Notes under the pieces: model-generated
Told to the model about the DNA's origin: nothing
Seen by the model: only the letters and a program-made list of their open reading frames with translations
The model's database searches: none
Program-made: the position numbers and the translations under genes
Assembly (NCBI GenBank): GCA_010906965.1
Contig: JAAFHB010000035.1
Location: 1 to 32,284 of the forward strand
DNA length: 32,284 nucleotides
Direction of reading: 5' to 3'
Source of the DNA: Mariniphaga sp.
Lineage (GTDB): Bacteria > Bacteroidota > Bacteroidia > Bacteroidales > Prolixibacteraceae
Shown here: positions 1-9,625 of the stretch, in pieces
Numbering within the stretch: position 1 is the first letter of the stretch
Layout of the letters: every line of letters begins with the position of its first letter

Positions 1-350
1 ATATCAATGTTCATGGTACGTCTACGGGTCTAGGCGATATAGCCGAACCAAAAGCAATCCGCAAAGTATTTGGCGATCATATTTATAATCTGAGTATCAG
101 TGCTACCAAGTCAATGACAGGTCACCTGTTGGGTGCTGCCGGAGCTGTTGAAGCAATTGCCGCTATTCTGGCAATGAGAGATAGTATTATTCCTCCAACA
201 ATCAACCACTTCGAGCTCGACCCTGCAATTGATCCGAGAATTGATTTTACCTTTAACAAAGCTAAAAAACGCGAACTCAACTATGTTTTAAGTAACACCT
301 TTGGGTTTGGCGGTCATAATGGAACTGTAATCTTTAAAAAACTTTCTTAG
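1..350 (+). CDS. fabF: 3-oxoacyl-ACP synthase II, C-terminal part
   Basis: The 5' end lies outside the window; the first complete codon is at base 3 and about 115 residues remain. The enzyme condenses malonyl-ACP with acyl-ACP in cytosolic fatty acid elongation. The visible part carries the two catalytic histidine regions of KAS I/II enzymes, [11 protein letters not shown] and [13 protein letters not shown], and the closing motif [10 protein letters not shown]. The usual 'HGTSTP' has Gly in place of Pro here, a small variation. rnc begins 4 bases after the stop, so the two are probably cotranscribed, as is common in Bacteroidota (acpP-fabF-rnc). The family assignment is secure. Confidence 0.95.
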   Translation, partial: INVHGTSTGLGDIAEPKAIRKVFGDHIYNLSISATKSMTGHLLGAAGAVEAIAAILAMRDSIIPPTINHFELDPAIDPRIDFTFNKAKKRELNYVLSNTFGFGGHNGTVIFKKLS

Positions 351-354
351 TAAA

Positions 355-1095
355 GTGTTAAGAGATTTAAGGTATCGAATAAAACTCTTTTCTTCTTCAA
401 GAAAGGAGTTTTATTCATTTATAAAAGCGACCACAGGATTTAGCCCGCTAAAGCTCAGGCTTTATGATCTGGCATTTATCCACAAATCGGCTTCGACTGC
501 TGATGTGTTGGGTCAACCTATTAATAATGAACGACTCGAATATCTTGGCGATGCCGTAATCGGGACTATTGTGGCCGATTATCTCTACAACCGATTTCCA
601 CGGAAAGACGAAGGGTTTCTTACCCAAATGCGTTCACGTATTGTAAACAGGAGTTTTCTGACCCAACTGACCTTTAAACTGGGTCTCAATCATTTTGTTA
701 CATCGAATACAAATACTGTAAACGAATCCAGCCATATTTTTGGAGATGTATTCGAAGCATTTATTGGTGCAATCTACCTCGATATTGGTTACCAGGGGGC
801 AAAGGATTTTCTGATTAAACGAGTTTTGTCAACCTATGTCGATGTTCAGGCGCTGGAAAGAAGTGATAATAACTTTAAAAGCCAACTAATTGAGTGGGGT
901 CAAAAGAATAAAAGGGAAGTTGAGTTCGACACACAGGAAAATCCGCTTGCCGGCCAAAATAAGCCTCCTTTTATATCTATTATCAAAATTGATGGTGAGA
1001 TCGTTGGTAAAGGTGAAGGGTTTTCAAAGAAAGAAGCACAGCAAAAATCAGCGTGCAAAGCACTCGAAAGTTTTGACATTAACGATTATATCTGA
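355..1095 (+). CDS. rnc: Ribonuclease III
   Basis: Double-strand-specific endoribonuclease used in rRNA and mRNA processing. The 246-residue product is of normal family length. The RNase III signature NNERLEYLGDAVIG lies at residues 57-70, with the metal-binding Glu62 and Asp66, and a second acidic motif DVFEAFIGAIYLD follows near residue 130. A double-stranded RNA-binding domain occupies roughly residues 170-243 (GKGEGFSKKEAQQKSACKAL). The start is GTG at 355, four bases after fabF; I kept it because the N-terminal helix before the catalytic domain is needed to reach normal length. No Shine-Dalgarno sequence is visible, as usual in this phylum. Confidence 0.95.
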   Translation: MLRDLRYRIKLFSSSRKEFYSFIKATTGFSPLKLRLYDLAFIHKSASTADVLGQPINNERLEYLGDAVIGTIVADYLYNRFPRKDEGFLTQMRSRIVNRSFLTQLTFKLGLNHFVTSNTNTVNESSHIFGDVFEAFIGAIYLDIGYQGAKDFLIKRVLSTYVDVQALERSDNNFKSQLIEWGQKNKREVEFDTQENPLAGQNKPPFISIIKIDGEIVGKGEGFSKKEAQQKSACKALESFDINDYI

Positions 1096-1337
1096 CAATC
1101 TGATTGTTATATTAACAGAGAATTTTCATTTAAATCAGGCATTCTTCAATTCGCAATATTTACCCACTTCATAGCCTAATACATATCAAAATCCGTCCTG
1201 CCCTATTATAGCAATTAAAAGGTAGATAATACCTTGCCCGTAAAATAGAATAATCTTTTTAAAATGGATTAACTTCCTTATTTAAGCTCCTAAGTTAAAT
1301 AATGTTAAGGAGAATCGACATGATTCATTAATAGCTA

Positions 1338-1345
1338 TATCTTTG
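1338..1345 (+). promoter_or_regulatory. Candidate -7 box for the rprX-like kinase gene
   Basis: TATCTTTG is a full match to the Bacteroidota -7 consensus TAnnTTTG. It ends only 5 bases before the ATG at 1351, so a start 5-7 bases downstream would give a nearly leaderless mRNA. No good TTG -33 element was seen at the usual distance. The rest of the 255 bp gap (1096-1350) shows no gene. Confidence 0.4.
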
Positions 1346-1350
1346 TTTCG

Positions 1351-2889
1351 ATGAGCAGAAGAATGATATATACTTTAAGTGTAGTAATGGCAATCGCCGC
1401 AGCATCCTTAATTGGAGTGCAGATGATGACAATTAAACACACGGCAGAACTTCAGGAGAAGAACTTCAGTATGCAGGTCATGCAAGCTTTGCAGGATGTT
1501 ACCGAACTGATCTATCTTGCTGAAACCAGTCAATTTTTCGCGCAAGAGGAAGAAAAAAACGACTTGCCAGTTAATTACTCCGAATTATTCCCCAACTCCG
1601 ATCCTAATTTACCTTTAAGCGCACTTGAACAACAAGGTGAAATATCCGTCTACCGAAAATATCCAGGTTCCAGCTCTAAAATGGGATTATCTGATCAGTC
1701 CAACTTTTTTTCGCAACGACAAACGCAAAGTTTTCAGTATAGCTATAACGCCAAGAGCGCACAAGATGCTCAAAATCTTAGATTTCAATTATTTATGAAA
1801 GACAGGGCCGACCTGCCCTTATCTGAAAGAATTCCACCTGCTTTTTTAGCCCAGGCATTAGATACAGCCTTAAAGCGGAATGCAATTCTTCTCGATTATA
1901 AGTTCACAGTGCTAACCACGATTGATGGCAAAAACTCCTACATCATGGGAAGCGAAGATTACAAACCTGGGAAGAGGACGATTCCTTACCGAAAACTACT
2001 CCTGGCTGGAGATGATCCAGTAAAGCCAGATTTTTTGTGCGTTTATTTCCCCGATCAAAGCAGTAGTTTTTTTAGTTCTACTTCATTCCTGGTTTTCCCT
2101 TCACTGTTGCTTACGCTGATAATTATCGTGATTTTCATTGTGACGCTTCAGATTATTCTGCGACAGAAGAAAATATCGCAGATTAAAAATGATTTTATCA
2201 ACAATATGACGCATGAGCTGAAAACACCGATTTCAACGATTTCGCTGGCGTCGCAAATGCTCAGAGATTCATCTGTTTCACTTTCAAAATCAACAGTAGA
2301 TCATATTTCAGGAGTGATTTTTGATGAGAGTAAAAGGCTAAGTAACCAGGTCGAGAAAGTCTTACAAATGGCTGTATTCAACGAAGGGAAGTTAAAACTT
2401 AAGTTCACGCAGATTGATTTGAATAAACTTGCAGAAAGTGTTGCTTCGAATTTCGAAATCAGGGTATCGAACGAAAACGGAGAATTGAAAACCGATTTAC
2501 AAGCTGAAAACCCGTTTATAAGGGGGGACGAAGTTCATATCACAAATGTATTCTTCAATTTACTGGATAACGCTGTAAAATACAGCAAAACGAAACCAAT
2601 GATTGAACTTTCGACCGAAAACAAAAACGGTTGGGTTATTGTTCAGGTAAAAGATAATGGCATTGGTATTCCAAAGGAAAACCAAACACAGATTTTCGAA
2701 CGGTTCTACCGTGTTCCAACAGGTAACATTCACAATGTTAAAGGATTCGGTCTTGGTCTTTCGTATGTTAAGCGTATTATTGATGTTCACAACGGTAAAA
2801 TAAAAGTAGATAGTACTTTAGGGAAAGGTACCCGTTTCAGATTGTATTTCCCATTAAAAAATACTCAGAATTATGGAAAAGAAAACTAG
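1351..2889 (+). CDS. rprX: Sensor histidine kinase, RprX-like
   Basis: Inner-membrane sensor kinase of 512 residues. An N-terminal membrane segment (about residues 8-26) is followed by a periplasmic sensor region of about 210 residues with no domain I recognise, and a second membrane segment at about 244-268 (LLLTLIIIVIFIVTLQIIL). The HisKA domain has the phospho-acceptor His288 in NNMTHELKTP. The ATPase domain shows the N box with Asn407 (LDNAVKYSK), the G1 box DNGIGIP and the G2 box GFGLGLSYV. Length and partner match Bacteroides RprX, which I recall as about 520 residues. The last 17 bases overlap the regulator gene, suggesting translational coupling. The stimulus is unknown. Confidence 0.85.
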   Translation: MSRRMIYTLSVVMAIAAASLIGVQMMTIKHTAELQEKNFSMQVMQALQDVTELIYLAETSQFFAQEEEKNDLPVNYSELFPNSDPNLPLSALEQQGEISVYRKYPGSSSKMGLSDQSNFFSQRQTQSFQYSYNAKSAQDAQNLRFQLFMKDRADLPLSERIPPAFLAQALDTALKRNAILLDYKFTVLTTIDGKNSYIMGSEDYKPGKRTIPYRKLLLAGDDPVKPDFLCVYFPDQSSSFFSSTSFLVFPSLLLTLIIIVIFIVTLQIILRQKKISQIKNDFINNMTHELKTPISTISLASQMLRDSSVSLSKSTVDHISGVIFDESKRLSNQVEKVLQMAVFNEGKLKLKFTQIDLNKLAESVASNFEIRVSNENGELKTDLQAENPFIRGDEVHITNVFFNLLDNAVKYSKTKPMIELSTENKNGWVIVQVKDNGIGIPKENQTQIFERFYRVPTGNIHNVKGFGLGLSYVKRIIDVHNGKIKVDSTLGKGTRFRLYFPLKNTQNYGKEN

Positions 2890-3559
2890 AGTGATTCTCG
2901 CAGAAGATGACGAAAATCTTGGACTCCTGCTTAGAGAGTATCTTATTGCAAAAAATTACGATACTGACTTGTATCCCGATGGCGAAGCGGCCTATAAAGG
3001 GTTCCAAAAAAGTCAGTACGACCTTTGCATCTTTGATGTGATGATGCCGAAAAAAGATGGGTTCACCCTGGCAAAGGACATCAGAATGCTCAACACGGAG
3101 ATTCCTATTATTTTTCTGACCGCCAAAAGCATGAAAGATGATGTTATTGAAGGGTTTAAAATAGGGGCTGACGACTACATGACGAAACCTTTCAGCATGG
3201 AGGAATTATTATTCAGAATTGAAGCCATTTTACGCAGAACAAGCGGAGAAGGTGACAACTCTCAAACAATTTTTAAGCTCGGAAGATTTATATTCGATTC
3301 GCGAAAACAAACACTTTCTGATGGCACGGAAAACACAAAGTTGACAACAAAAGAGGCGGATCTGCTTAAACTGCTTTGTGTTAATGCCAATAAAATTCTC
3401 GAAAGAAATTTCGCACTGAAAACGATCTGGGTCGACGACAACTATTTCAATGCAAGAAGTATGGATGTTTACATTACCAAACTGAGGAAACACCTGAAAT
3501 CGGAAGAAGGAATCGAGATCATCAATGTACACGGTAAAGGCTATAAGCTGATTGTGTAA
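2873..3559 (+). CDS. rprY: Response regulator, OmpR/PhoB type, RprY-like
   Basis: DNA-binding response regulator of 228 residues. The receiver domain (about 1-120) carries the acidic pair in LAEDDENLG, phospho-acceptor Asp55 in CIFDVMMPKKDG, Thr in IIFLTAKS and the conserved Lys in MTKPFSMEELLFR. A winged-helix trans_reg_C domain follows (about 135-228) with SMDVYITKLRKHL and the end INVHGKGYKLIV. The receiver closely resembles Bacteroides RprY as I remember it, so the symbol is given with moderate confidence. The gene overlaps the kinase gene and is closed by a terminator. Targets cannot be read from the window. Confidence 0.88.
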   Translation: MEKKTRVILAEDDENLGLLLREYLIAKNYDTDLYPDGEAAYKGFQKSQYDLCIFDVMMPKKDGFTLAKDIRMLNTEIPIIFLTAKSMKDDVIEGFKIGADDYMTKPFSMEELLFRIEAILRRTSGEGDNSQTIFKLGRFIFDSRKQTLSDGTENTKLTTKEADLLKLLCVNANKILERNFALKTIWVDDNYFNARSMDVYITKLRKHLKSEEGIEIINVHGKGYKLIV

Positions 3560-3583
3560 ACATCGGGGATTAAACCATAAAAT

Positions 3584-3613
3584 AAGCCCGGGCAGAAACG
3601 TCCGGGCTTTCTT
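3584..3613 (+). terminator. Rho-independent terminator after rprY
   Basis: An 8 bp stem, AAGCCCGG (3584-3591) pairing with CCGGGCTT (3602-3609), is followed by TCTTTT. On the other strand the stem is followed by ATTTTA, so it may also stop transcription of the convergent gdhA. Confidence 0.88.
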
Positions 3614-3629
3614 TTGTGTCAGTTTGTTT

Positions 3630-3667
3630 GAAGAGACGCATCCCGTACATTCGGAATGCGTCTCTTC
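3630..3667. repeat. Palindrome GAAGAGACGCAT-N14-ATGCGTCTCTTC
   Basis: A perfect 12 bp inverted repeat (3630-3641 and 3656-3667) lies between the rprY terminator and the 3' end of gdhA. It has no T-run on either side, so it is not a classical terminator. The core AGAGACGC/GCGTCTCT resembles dispersed palindromes that I recall from Bacteroidota and cyanobacterial intergenic regions. Only one copy was seen here. Confidence 0.65.
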
Positions 3668-3684
3668 ACATTGCTTATCTTAAT

Positions 3685-5022
3685 TTACACCAACCCCTGC
3701 GCAAGCATTGCCTCAGCAACCTTTACAAAACCGCCAACATTGGCACCCTTCACATAATTGATATATCCATCGGCTTTACCGTGTTTTGTGCATGTGTCAT
3801 GAATGTCCTGCATAATCAGATGAAGACGTTTATCAACCTCTTCGCTTGTCCAGTTATAACGCATACTATTTTGTGACATTTCAAGTCCTGATACCGCAAC
3901 ACCTCCTGCATTGACAGCTTTACCCGGCGCAAAGGTGAGTTTATTATTTACGAAATAATTCACCGCATCCGAAGTACATCCCATGTTTGAAACTTCAGCA
4001 AAAAGAAAACAACCATTACTGTTCAGCATTCGGGCATCATCTTCATTAAGCTCATTTTGAGTTGCACAAGGCATGGCAATATCTACTTTTACCTGCCACG
4101 GCTTCGCATCAGGGAAAAAATGAACTCCAAATTCTTCGGCATATGGCGCAACCACATCATTGTTGCTTTCACGCAACTCGAGAAGATACTCAACTTTTCT
4201 GCCTGAGATGCCATCCGGATCATAAATAAATCCATCAGGTCCCGATATCGTTACGACCTTTCCTCCCAATTCATTTATCTTACTAATTGCTCCCCATGCA
4301 ACATTTCCAAAACCTGAAACTGCAAAAGTCTTTCCTTCAATCGTCTTCCCAATTTCATTTAGCATATGCTGAACAAAGTAAACAGCGCCATAACCAGTTG
4401 CTTCGGGACGAACCAAAGAGCCACCCCAGCCAAGACCCTTACCTGTTAGAACGCCTGTAAATTCATTTCTGATTCTTTTATACTGGCCAAAAAGAAAACC
4501 GATTTCGCGGCCACCAACACCAATATCGCCGGCAGGTACATCCGTATTCGGACCAATGTGACGGAAAAGTTCTGTCATAAACGATTGGCAGAACCGCATA
4601 ATCTCGTTGTCGCTGCGGCCTTTCGCACTAAAATCGGAACCCCCTTTTCCTCCACCCATGGGAAGGGTTGTCAAACTATTTTTGAAAGTCTGCTCAAATC
4701 CCAGGAATTTCAAAATACTTAAAGTGACACTTTTATGAAAACGCAAACCCCCTTTGTAGGGACCTAAAGCACTGTTGAATTCAATACGGTAGCCACGGTT
4801 AATTTCAACTTCACCTATGTCGTTGCTCCATGGAACTCTGAACATGATTGTCCGCTCGGGTTCAACCATACGTTCCAAAATTTTTGCTTGTTTATAGCGC
4901 GGGTTTGTATCGTAAACATCCCAAACAGACTCCACAACTTCCAAAACGGCTTGATGAAACTCTGCTTCACCGGGTGTACGGGCCCTTAGCCCTTCCATAA
5001 AACTATCTATTCCTGCATTCAT
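3685..5022 (-). CDS. gdhA: NADP-specific glutamate dehydrogenase
   Basis: Cytosolic enzyme that aminates 2-oxoglutarate to glutamate and so assimilates ammonium. The product has 445 residues, close to the 447 of the E. coli enzyme. The substrate-binding lysine region GPYKGGLRFH (Lys90) and the catalytic Lys126 in PMGGGKGGSDF are present, as are DVPAGDIGVGGREIG and the dinucleotide fold VSGFGNVAWGA. The hexameric small-subunit form usually uses NADPH; specificity is inferred from family and length. It is convergent with rprY and divergent from leuS. The ATG at 5022 is the only good start. Confidence 0.96.
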   Translation of the reverse strand: MNAGIDSFMEGLRARTPGEAEFHQAVLEVVESVWDVYDTNPRYKQAKILERMVEPERTIMFRVPWSNDIGEVEINRGYRIEFNSALGPYKGGLRFHKSVTLSILKFLGFEQTFKNSLTTLPMGGGKGGSDFSAKGRSDNEIMRFCQSFMTELFRHIGPNTDVPAGDIGVGGREIGFLFGQYKRIRNEFTGVLTGKGLGWGGSLVRPEATGYGAVYFVQHMLNEIGKTIEGKTFAVSGFGNVAWGAISKINELGGKVVTISGPDGFIYDPDGISGRKVEYLLELRESNNDVVAPYAEEFGVHFFPDAKPWQVKVDIAMPCATQNELNEDDARMLNSNGCFLFAEVSNMGCTSDAVNYFVNNKLTFAPGKAVNAGGVAVSGLEMSQNSMRYNWTSEEVDKRLHLIMQDIHDTCTKHGKADGYINYVKGANVGGFVKVAEAMLAQGLV

Positions 5023-5383
5023 CTTAAATTTGTTTTAATTTTTGATTCATTAAATTAGTCATTCTGCTCAATCAAGTGCTTATATAAATATATTCAAAAT
5101 TACGGATTTCTTTTTCATCATATTGAAAATCGGGTTAAATCCACGAAACATTATATCTATGTATATCAATACTATAAAACATCTTAAATAGTGTTATCTA
5201 ACATGTTTTGATGTTTTAATGATATAAGTCAGAGTTGTAAACGCACGAGTTTTATCAAAACCAGGCTTTATCAACCTGTTTAAAGCTTCTTTTTTGCACA
5301 ATTCTTGAATTTTGCCAGGGAAGCAAGCGAATAAAGCATTAATTTCGCAGCTTAATTGAAAATGAACGAATACGCTCAAACTG
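5023..5383. promoter_or_regulatory. Divergent intergenic region gdhA/leuS
   Basis: This 361 bp A+T-rich gap between divergent genes holds no convincing gene. For gdhA, TAATTTTG on the minus strand (5102-5095) fits the -7 consensus and would give a leader of about 65 bases. For leuS, TAATTTCG (5340-5347) is a one-mismatch -7 box about 37 bases before the ATG. Neither has a clear -33 element at the usual distance. No leucine-rich leader, T-box or terminator was seen. Confidence 0.35.
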
Positions 5384-8044
5384 ATGGATTACAATTTCAA
5401 AGATATTGAAAAGAAATGGCAGCAATACTGGGCCGACAACAAGACATTTAAATCGGAGATAGACCTTTCAAAACCGAAATTTTATTGTCTTGATATGTTC
5501 CCCTACCCTTCCGGTGCCGGATTACACGTTGGCCATCCAGAAGGCTATACCGCTACCGATATCATATGCCGTTACAAACGGGCCAATGGTTTCAATGTAC
5601 TTCATCCGATGGGCTGGGATGCATTCGGATTGCCCGCAGAGCAATATGCCATCCAGACAGGGACTCATCCTGCCATTACAACTCAGAAAAACTGTGATAC
5701 CTTCCGCCGCCAGATTCAATCCTTAGGTTTGAGTTACGATTGGGAACGCGAAATCAATACCACCGACCCAAAATACTTTAAATGGACACAGTGGATTTTT
5801 ACCCGTTTATTCAATACATGGTTCGATAAGGAACAAAATAAAGGTCGGCTAATCAGTGAACTTCCGATTCCGGAGGATATTAAAAAACAAGGTGAAACCG
5901 AAGTTCAGAAGTATATTTCGGGTAAACGTCTTGCCTATTACGACAATGCGCAGGTTTGGTATTGCCGTACCTGCAAAACGGTTTGTGCCAACGAAGAAGT
6001 ATTAAACGATGGATCGCACGAAAAATGCGGAACGAAGGAAGTGGAGCGCCGTTACCTGAAGCAATGGATGTTGCGTATACCTCATTATGCCGAACGTTTG
6101 CTCGAGGGTTTGGATCAGCTCGATTGGCCTGCCGGGGTTAAAGATATGCAACGCAACTGGATTGGCCGGTCAACCGGAGCAGAGGTCGATTTTGCGATCG
6201 ATGGAACCGACAAAAAATTACGCGTTTATACAACCCGCCCGGATACATTATTTGGTGCGACTTATATGGTGCTGGCACCTGAACATGAGTTGGTAAACGA
6301 AATCACCACTCCCAAACAGCAGGAGGCAGTTAAAGATTACATCAGGAATGCAGCACTAAAAAGTGATCTCGATAGAACCGATCTGGCAAAAGGTAAAACC
6401 GGCGTTTTCACGGGCCGTTATGCAATAAACCCAATCAATGGTGCTAAAATCCAGATATGGGTGGCCGACTATGTTCTGATGGGATACGGCACCGGTGCTA
6501 TCATGGCAGTTCCGGCACACGACACGCGTGACTTTGAATTTGCGCAGACATTCAATATACCCATCATTTGCATCCTTGATCCTGGAAAAGCTTCCGAAGA
6601 GATCCGCGCAAAGGTGCTGGCCGGCGAAGCCTGTTGGACAGAAGATGGCGCTTACATCAACTCTTCGAATGCCGCCATCGGTATCGATATTAACGGGCTT
6701 TCAAAAGAAGAGGGTATCAAAACGGTTACAAGCTGGCTCGAATCAAACGGACTTGGCGAATCGACGATCAACTATAAATTACGCGACTGGTTATTCAGCC
6801 GCCAAAGATATTGGGGCGAGCCATTCCCGGTGATTCACTGGGAAGATGGTGAAGTAAGCGTTTTGAATGATGACCAATTGCCATTACCACTTCCAGTAGT
6901 TGAAAAATATCTTCCTGGGGAATCGGGTGAATCACCACTCTCGAATGCCGGAGACTGGCTGATTGTGACTGATAAAAACGGGAGAAAAGGTCGCCGCGAA
7001 ACCAATACAATGCCACAATGGGCAGGGTCTTGCTGGTACTACCTCCGTTTTACAGATCCTAAAAACGATGAAGCACCTTTCAGCAAAGTTGCTGAAAACT
7101 ACTGGATGCCAGTCGATCTGTATGTCGGCGGTGCGGAACACGCGGTTTTACACTTGTTATACAGCCGTTTCTGGCATAAAGTACTTTTCGACCTTGGCAT
7201 TGTTTCAACCAGCGAACCATTCCAGAAGTTATTCAACCAGGGGATGATTCTCGCATTTGCATACGAGACAGCCTCCGGATCAAAAGTTCCTTCCGACCAG
7301 GTAGAAGATCGTGAAGGGAAATACTTCAGCACTGTTACGGGTGAAGAACTCAAACAGATTGTTGCCAAAATGTCGAAGTCGTTGAAAAATGTTGTAAACC
7401 CCGATGATGTTGTAGTCAACTATGGTGCAGATGCCTTGCGACTGTTCGAGATGTTTATCGGACCGCTCGATGCCACCAAACCATGGACAGAAAATGGAGT
7501 TAAAGGAGTTTATAACTTCCTGCGCCGGGTTGTTGCCTTCTTTGGAGAAATGAATAATATTTCTGAAGGCGAAGAATCAAAAGAGACATTGAAAATTCTT
7601 CATCAGACGATCCGAAAAGTAAGTGACGATATCCGTGATATGAAATTCAACACCGCTATCTCGCAGATGATGGTCTTTACAAACCGTTGTTACAAGGCGG
7701 GTAAAGTGACTCACGAAACTGCGGTGACTTTCTTTCAGTTGTTGGCACCATTTGCACCGCATCTTGCGGAAGAGCTATGGGAACTCTACGGAAACAAATC
7801 GGTATTGAGCTTCCATCTATGGCCCGTTTTTGATGAATCGTATCTCGCTGAAGAGACATTTGAATACCCTGTTTCATTTAACGGAAAGGCACGGTTTAAA
7901 ATTACGCTTGCCATCGATTTACCAACAATTGCCATCGAAAAGGCGGTTCTTGCCGACGAGCATACCAATAAGTGGATCGAAGGAAAAACAATTGCGAAAG
8001 TAATTATCGTACCCAACAAGATTATCAATATTGTTGTAAAGTAA
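5384..8044 (+). CDS. leuS: Leucyl-tRNA synthetase
   Basis: Class I aminoacyl-tRNA synthetase that charges tRNA-Leu in the cytosol. The product has 886 residues, within the usual 800-950. The HIGH motif reads HVGHPEG beginning at His48. The CP1 editing domain includes [19 protein letters not shown] and the [19 protein letters not shown] region with its editing-site aspartate. KMSKS is at residues 662-666, and an anticodon-binding C-terminal domain follows. Cysteines in CRTCKT and EKCG suggest a zinc-knuckle insert. The gene is monocistronic with its own terminator. Confidence 0.97.
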   Translation: MDYNFKDIEKKWQQYWADNKTFKSEIDLSKPKFYCLDMFPYPSGAGLHVGHPEGYTATDIICRYKRANGFNVLHPMGWDAFGLPAEQYAIQTGTHPAITTQKNCDTFRRQIQSLGLSYDWEREINTTDPKYFKWTQWIFTRLFNTWFDKEQNKGRLISELPIPEDIKKQGETEVQKYISGKRLAYYDNAQVWYCRTCKTVCANEEVLNDGSHEKCGTKEVERRYLKQWMLRIPHYAERLLEGLDQLDWPAGVKDMQRNWIGRSTGAEVDFAIDGTDKKLRVYTTRPDTLFGATYMVLAPEHELVNEITTPKQQEAVKDYIRNAALKSDLDRTDLAKGKTGVFTGRYAINPINGAKIQIWVADYVLMGYGTGAIMAVPAHDTRDFEFAQTFNIPIICILDPGKASEEIRAKVLAGEACWTEDGAYINSSNAAIGIDINGLSKEEGIKTVTSWLESNGLGESTINYKLRDWLFSRQRYWGEPFPVIHWEDGEVSVLNDDQLPLPLPVVEKYLPGESGESPLSNAGDWLIVTDKNGRKGRRETNTMPQWAGSCWYYLRFTDPKNDEAPFSKVAENYWMPVDLYVGGAEHAVLHLLYSRFWHKVLFDLGIVSTSEPFQKLFNQGMILAFAYETASGSKVPSDQVEDREGKYFSTVTGEELKQIVAKMSKSLKNVVNPDDVVVNYGADALRLFEMFIGPLDATKPWTENGVKGVYNFLRRVVAFFGEMNNISEGEESKETLKILHQTIRKVSDDIRDMKFNTAISQMMVFTNRCYKAGKVTHETAVTFFQLLAPFAPHLAEELWELYGNKSVLSFHLWPVFDESYLAEETFEYPVSFNGKARFKITLAIDLPTIAIEKAVLADEHTNKWIEGKTIAKVIIVPNKIINIVVK

Positions 8045-8065
8045 CATTATATCGATATTAAGAAT

Positions 8066-8096
8066 AAAAGCCGGCTTCAATGAAGCCGGCTTTTTT
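8066..8096 (+). terminator. Terminator after leuS
   Basis: AAAAGCCGGCTTC and its complement GAAGCCGGCTTTT (8066-8094) form a long stem around a tiny loop, continuing into a run of six T (8091-8096). It starts about 20 bases after the leuS stop. Confidence 0.93.
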
Positions 8097-8276
8097 GTAT
8101 CCTAACTTCTGTTTTATACAATAAAACCGATTGAATTGATAACAATCCCTCCGTTTAGAATCGTTGATCCTATACAATTCCAACTTCGTCGAAATTCCGG
8201 AGCATCTCATCGAAATAATTAGGGCACAGTAATTCACCGGTATATCTTCGTTCCAGTATTATTAAAATGATATACC

Positions 8277-8432
8277 ATGAAACGAACAAAGCTATTATTC
8301 ATCGCAGGTCTGTTGTTGATCCTCATCGGATGCGACAACTATTATATGATCTGTTCACTCAATCCGTTCTACATCGAAAAGAACGTCTTACTCGAATCAC
8401 GGATTGAAGGTTCCTGGCTAAGCGCCGAATAA
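8277..8432 (+). CDS. Small lipoprotein, possibly the remnant of a longer one
   Basis: A 51-residue ORF starts at ATG 8277. It begins MKRTKLLFIAGLLLILIGC, a textbook lipoprotein signal peptide with Cys19 as the lipidation site. The mature part (NPFYIEKNVLLE, then GSW) resembles the N-terminus of larger Bacteroidota lipoproteins with 'NPxYxEKD...GtW', as I recall them, but stops right after that motif. The same frame then meets several more stops. It is either a small lipoprotein or the start of a decayed gene; I slightly favour decay. A weak -7 box, TATCTTCG, lies at 8243-8250. Confidence 0.5.
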   Translation: MKRTKLLFIAGLLLILIGCDNYYMICSLNPFYIEKNVLLESRIEGSWLSAE

Positions 8433-8848
8433 TATGGTCACATAGAGCCAGGATAAAACTCTTCAAAATACTGGAATTTTACGCATTAAGTAGCATCTCT
8501 TTTTAAAACTAAATCTCAAGTATAAAAACCGTACCCTCCTGCTTTGGATAAAAGGCTTATTGATCCTTTCAGCGTCCGCATAATCTGTCGCGAAAGACTT
8601 AATGCGATCCCTGATCTTGTCTCGGCGACTTCAGCGACTTGTCATCAATATTTACAGGAGAGTTAACTGGTGGTATCTTCATTTCGGATCGAAGAAGAAG
8701 CCAATGTTCCGATTGTTCTGACGAAATTTAAAAATCAAATTCATCGTGATTCATTATCAGACTATAGCAGGATTTTGGCTTCTGGCAGGCTGTTTTTGAG
8801 ATGGACGCAATCAATTAAATCTTAAATTTGCGGGCTAAAACAGATTTG
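8433..8848. other. Gap without a convincing gene
   Basis: These 416 bases have no well-supported coding region. One GTG-initiated frame (8670-8825, 51 residues, AGGAG 9 bases upstream) reads VVSSFRIEEEANVPIVLTK at its start but matches nothing I recognise. Several short frames are broken by stops, which fits decayed coding sequence. The promoter of the next gene lies at the end. Confidence 0.4.
8823..8830 (+). promoter_or_regulatory. Candidate -7 box for the MBL hydrolase gene
   Basis: TAAATTTG is a full match to TAnnTTTG and lies 18 bases before the ATG at 8849. The nearest TTG (8796-8798) is 24 bases upstream, slightly too far. Confidence 0.4.
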
Positions 8849-9625
8849 ATGATAGAGATATGTGCATTGGCTTCGGGAAGCAATGGAAATTGTTATTACA
8901 TTGGAGATAAAGATGATGCCATACTGATTGATGCCGGAATTAATTGCAAGCAGATTCTGAACCGGATGAAAACCAAAGGACTTGATCCTCGTAATATCAG
9001 GGCGATTTTCATAACCCACGAACACAACGACCATGTTTGCGGCGCGCGCGTTCTCTCGAAAAAGCTCGATATTCCTGTATACATGACCAAAGGAACTTAT
9101 CATGCACTTTATATTACCAATCGGCCGGATGCCGTAAGATTCATTGATCCCGTACAGCCTGTAATGCTGATTCCATTTATAATCCATCCGATTATGAAGA
9201 ACCACGATGCGAAAGAACCAACCTCTTTTCGTGTCGAATTGCAAGGAATCAATGTTGGAGTCTTTACCGATATCGGATTGCCGTGCGTTAACGTAATCGC
9301 TCATATGCAGCATTGTCATGCTCTTTTTCTGGAAACTAATTACGATGAAAAAATGCTTTGGGAGGGATCGTACCCTATTCATTTAAAACAACGCGTTGCC
9401 TCCGACGTGGGACATTTATCGAATTTGCAGGCGGTGAATTTATTAACCGAACATGCAGGTTCTGATTTAAAATGGGTGCTGCTAAGCCACTTGTCGGGAG
9501 AAAACAATACTCCGCAAATTGCCTACGATGCGCTTAAACATCTTGAAGACAGATTTCATATTGTACTCACTTCGCGAAAAGAACCGGGGGAGGTGATTGA
9601 AATCGGGGAACTCATTCCCCATTGA
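8849..9625 (+). CDS. MBL-fold metallo-hydrolase, YycJ/WalJ-like
   Basis: Predicted cytosolic metal-dependent hydrolase of 258 residues. I start it at ATG 8849 rather than the in-frame TTG at 8828, because the TTG lies inside the predicted -7 box and the family begins LASGSNGNCYYI as here. The metal-binding motif is THEHNDH with His57, His59, Asp61 and His62. The later motifs DVGHLSN and LSHLSGENNTP are typical of the YycJ/WalJ branch, which is linked to cell-wall regulation and possibly DNA repair in Firmicutes; the role here is open. It stands alone. Confidence 0.85.
   Translation: MIEICALASGSNGNCYYIGDKDDAILIDAGINCKQILNRMKTKGLDPRNIRAIFITHEHNDHVCGARVLSKKLDIPVYMTKGTYHALYITNRPDAVRFIDPVQPVMLIPFIIHPIMKNHDAKEPTSFRVELQGINVGVFTDIGLPCVNVIAHMQHCHALFLETNYDEKMLWEGSYPIHLKQRVASDVGHLSNLQAVNLLTEHAGSDLKWVLLSHLSGENNTPQIAYDALKHLEDRFHIVLTSRKEPGEVIEIGELIPH

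Noticed and set aside
1320-1331. AAGGAG followed by a three-codon ORF (ATG ATT CAT TAA) before rprX
   Set aside because: It lies upstream of the predicted -7 box and so is probably not in the transcript; Shine-Dalgarno matches are not meaningful in this phylum.
5194-5379. 61-codon minus-strand ORF in the gdhA/leuS gap
   Set aside because: It covers the likely leuS promoter and leader, matches nothing recognisable, and has no promoter of its own.
8670-8825. GTG-initiated 51-codon ORF before the MBL gene
   Set aside because: No similarity recognised, unusual start, and the stop runs into the promoter box of the next gene; kept only as a remark on the gap.
8828-8848. TTG start for the MBL hydrolase
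   Set aside because: The codon lies inside the TAAATTTG promoter box, and the family N-terminus begins at ATG 8849.
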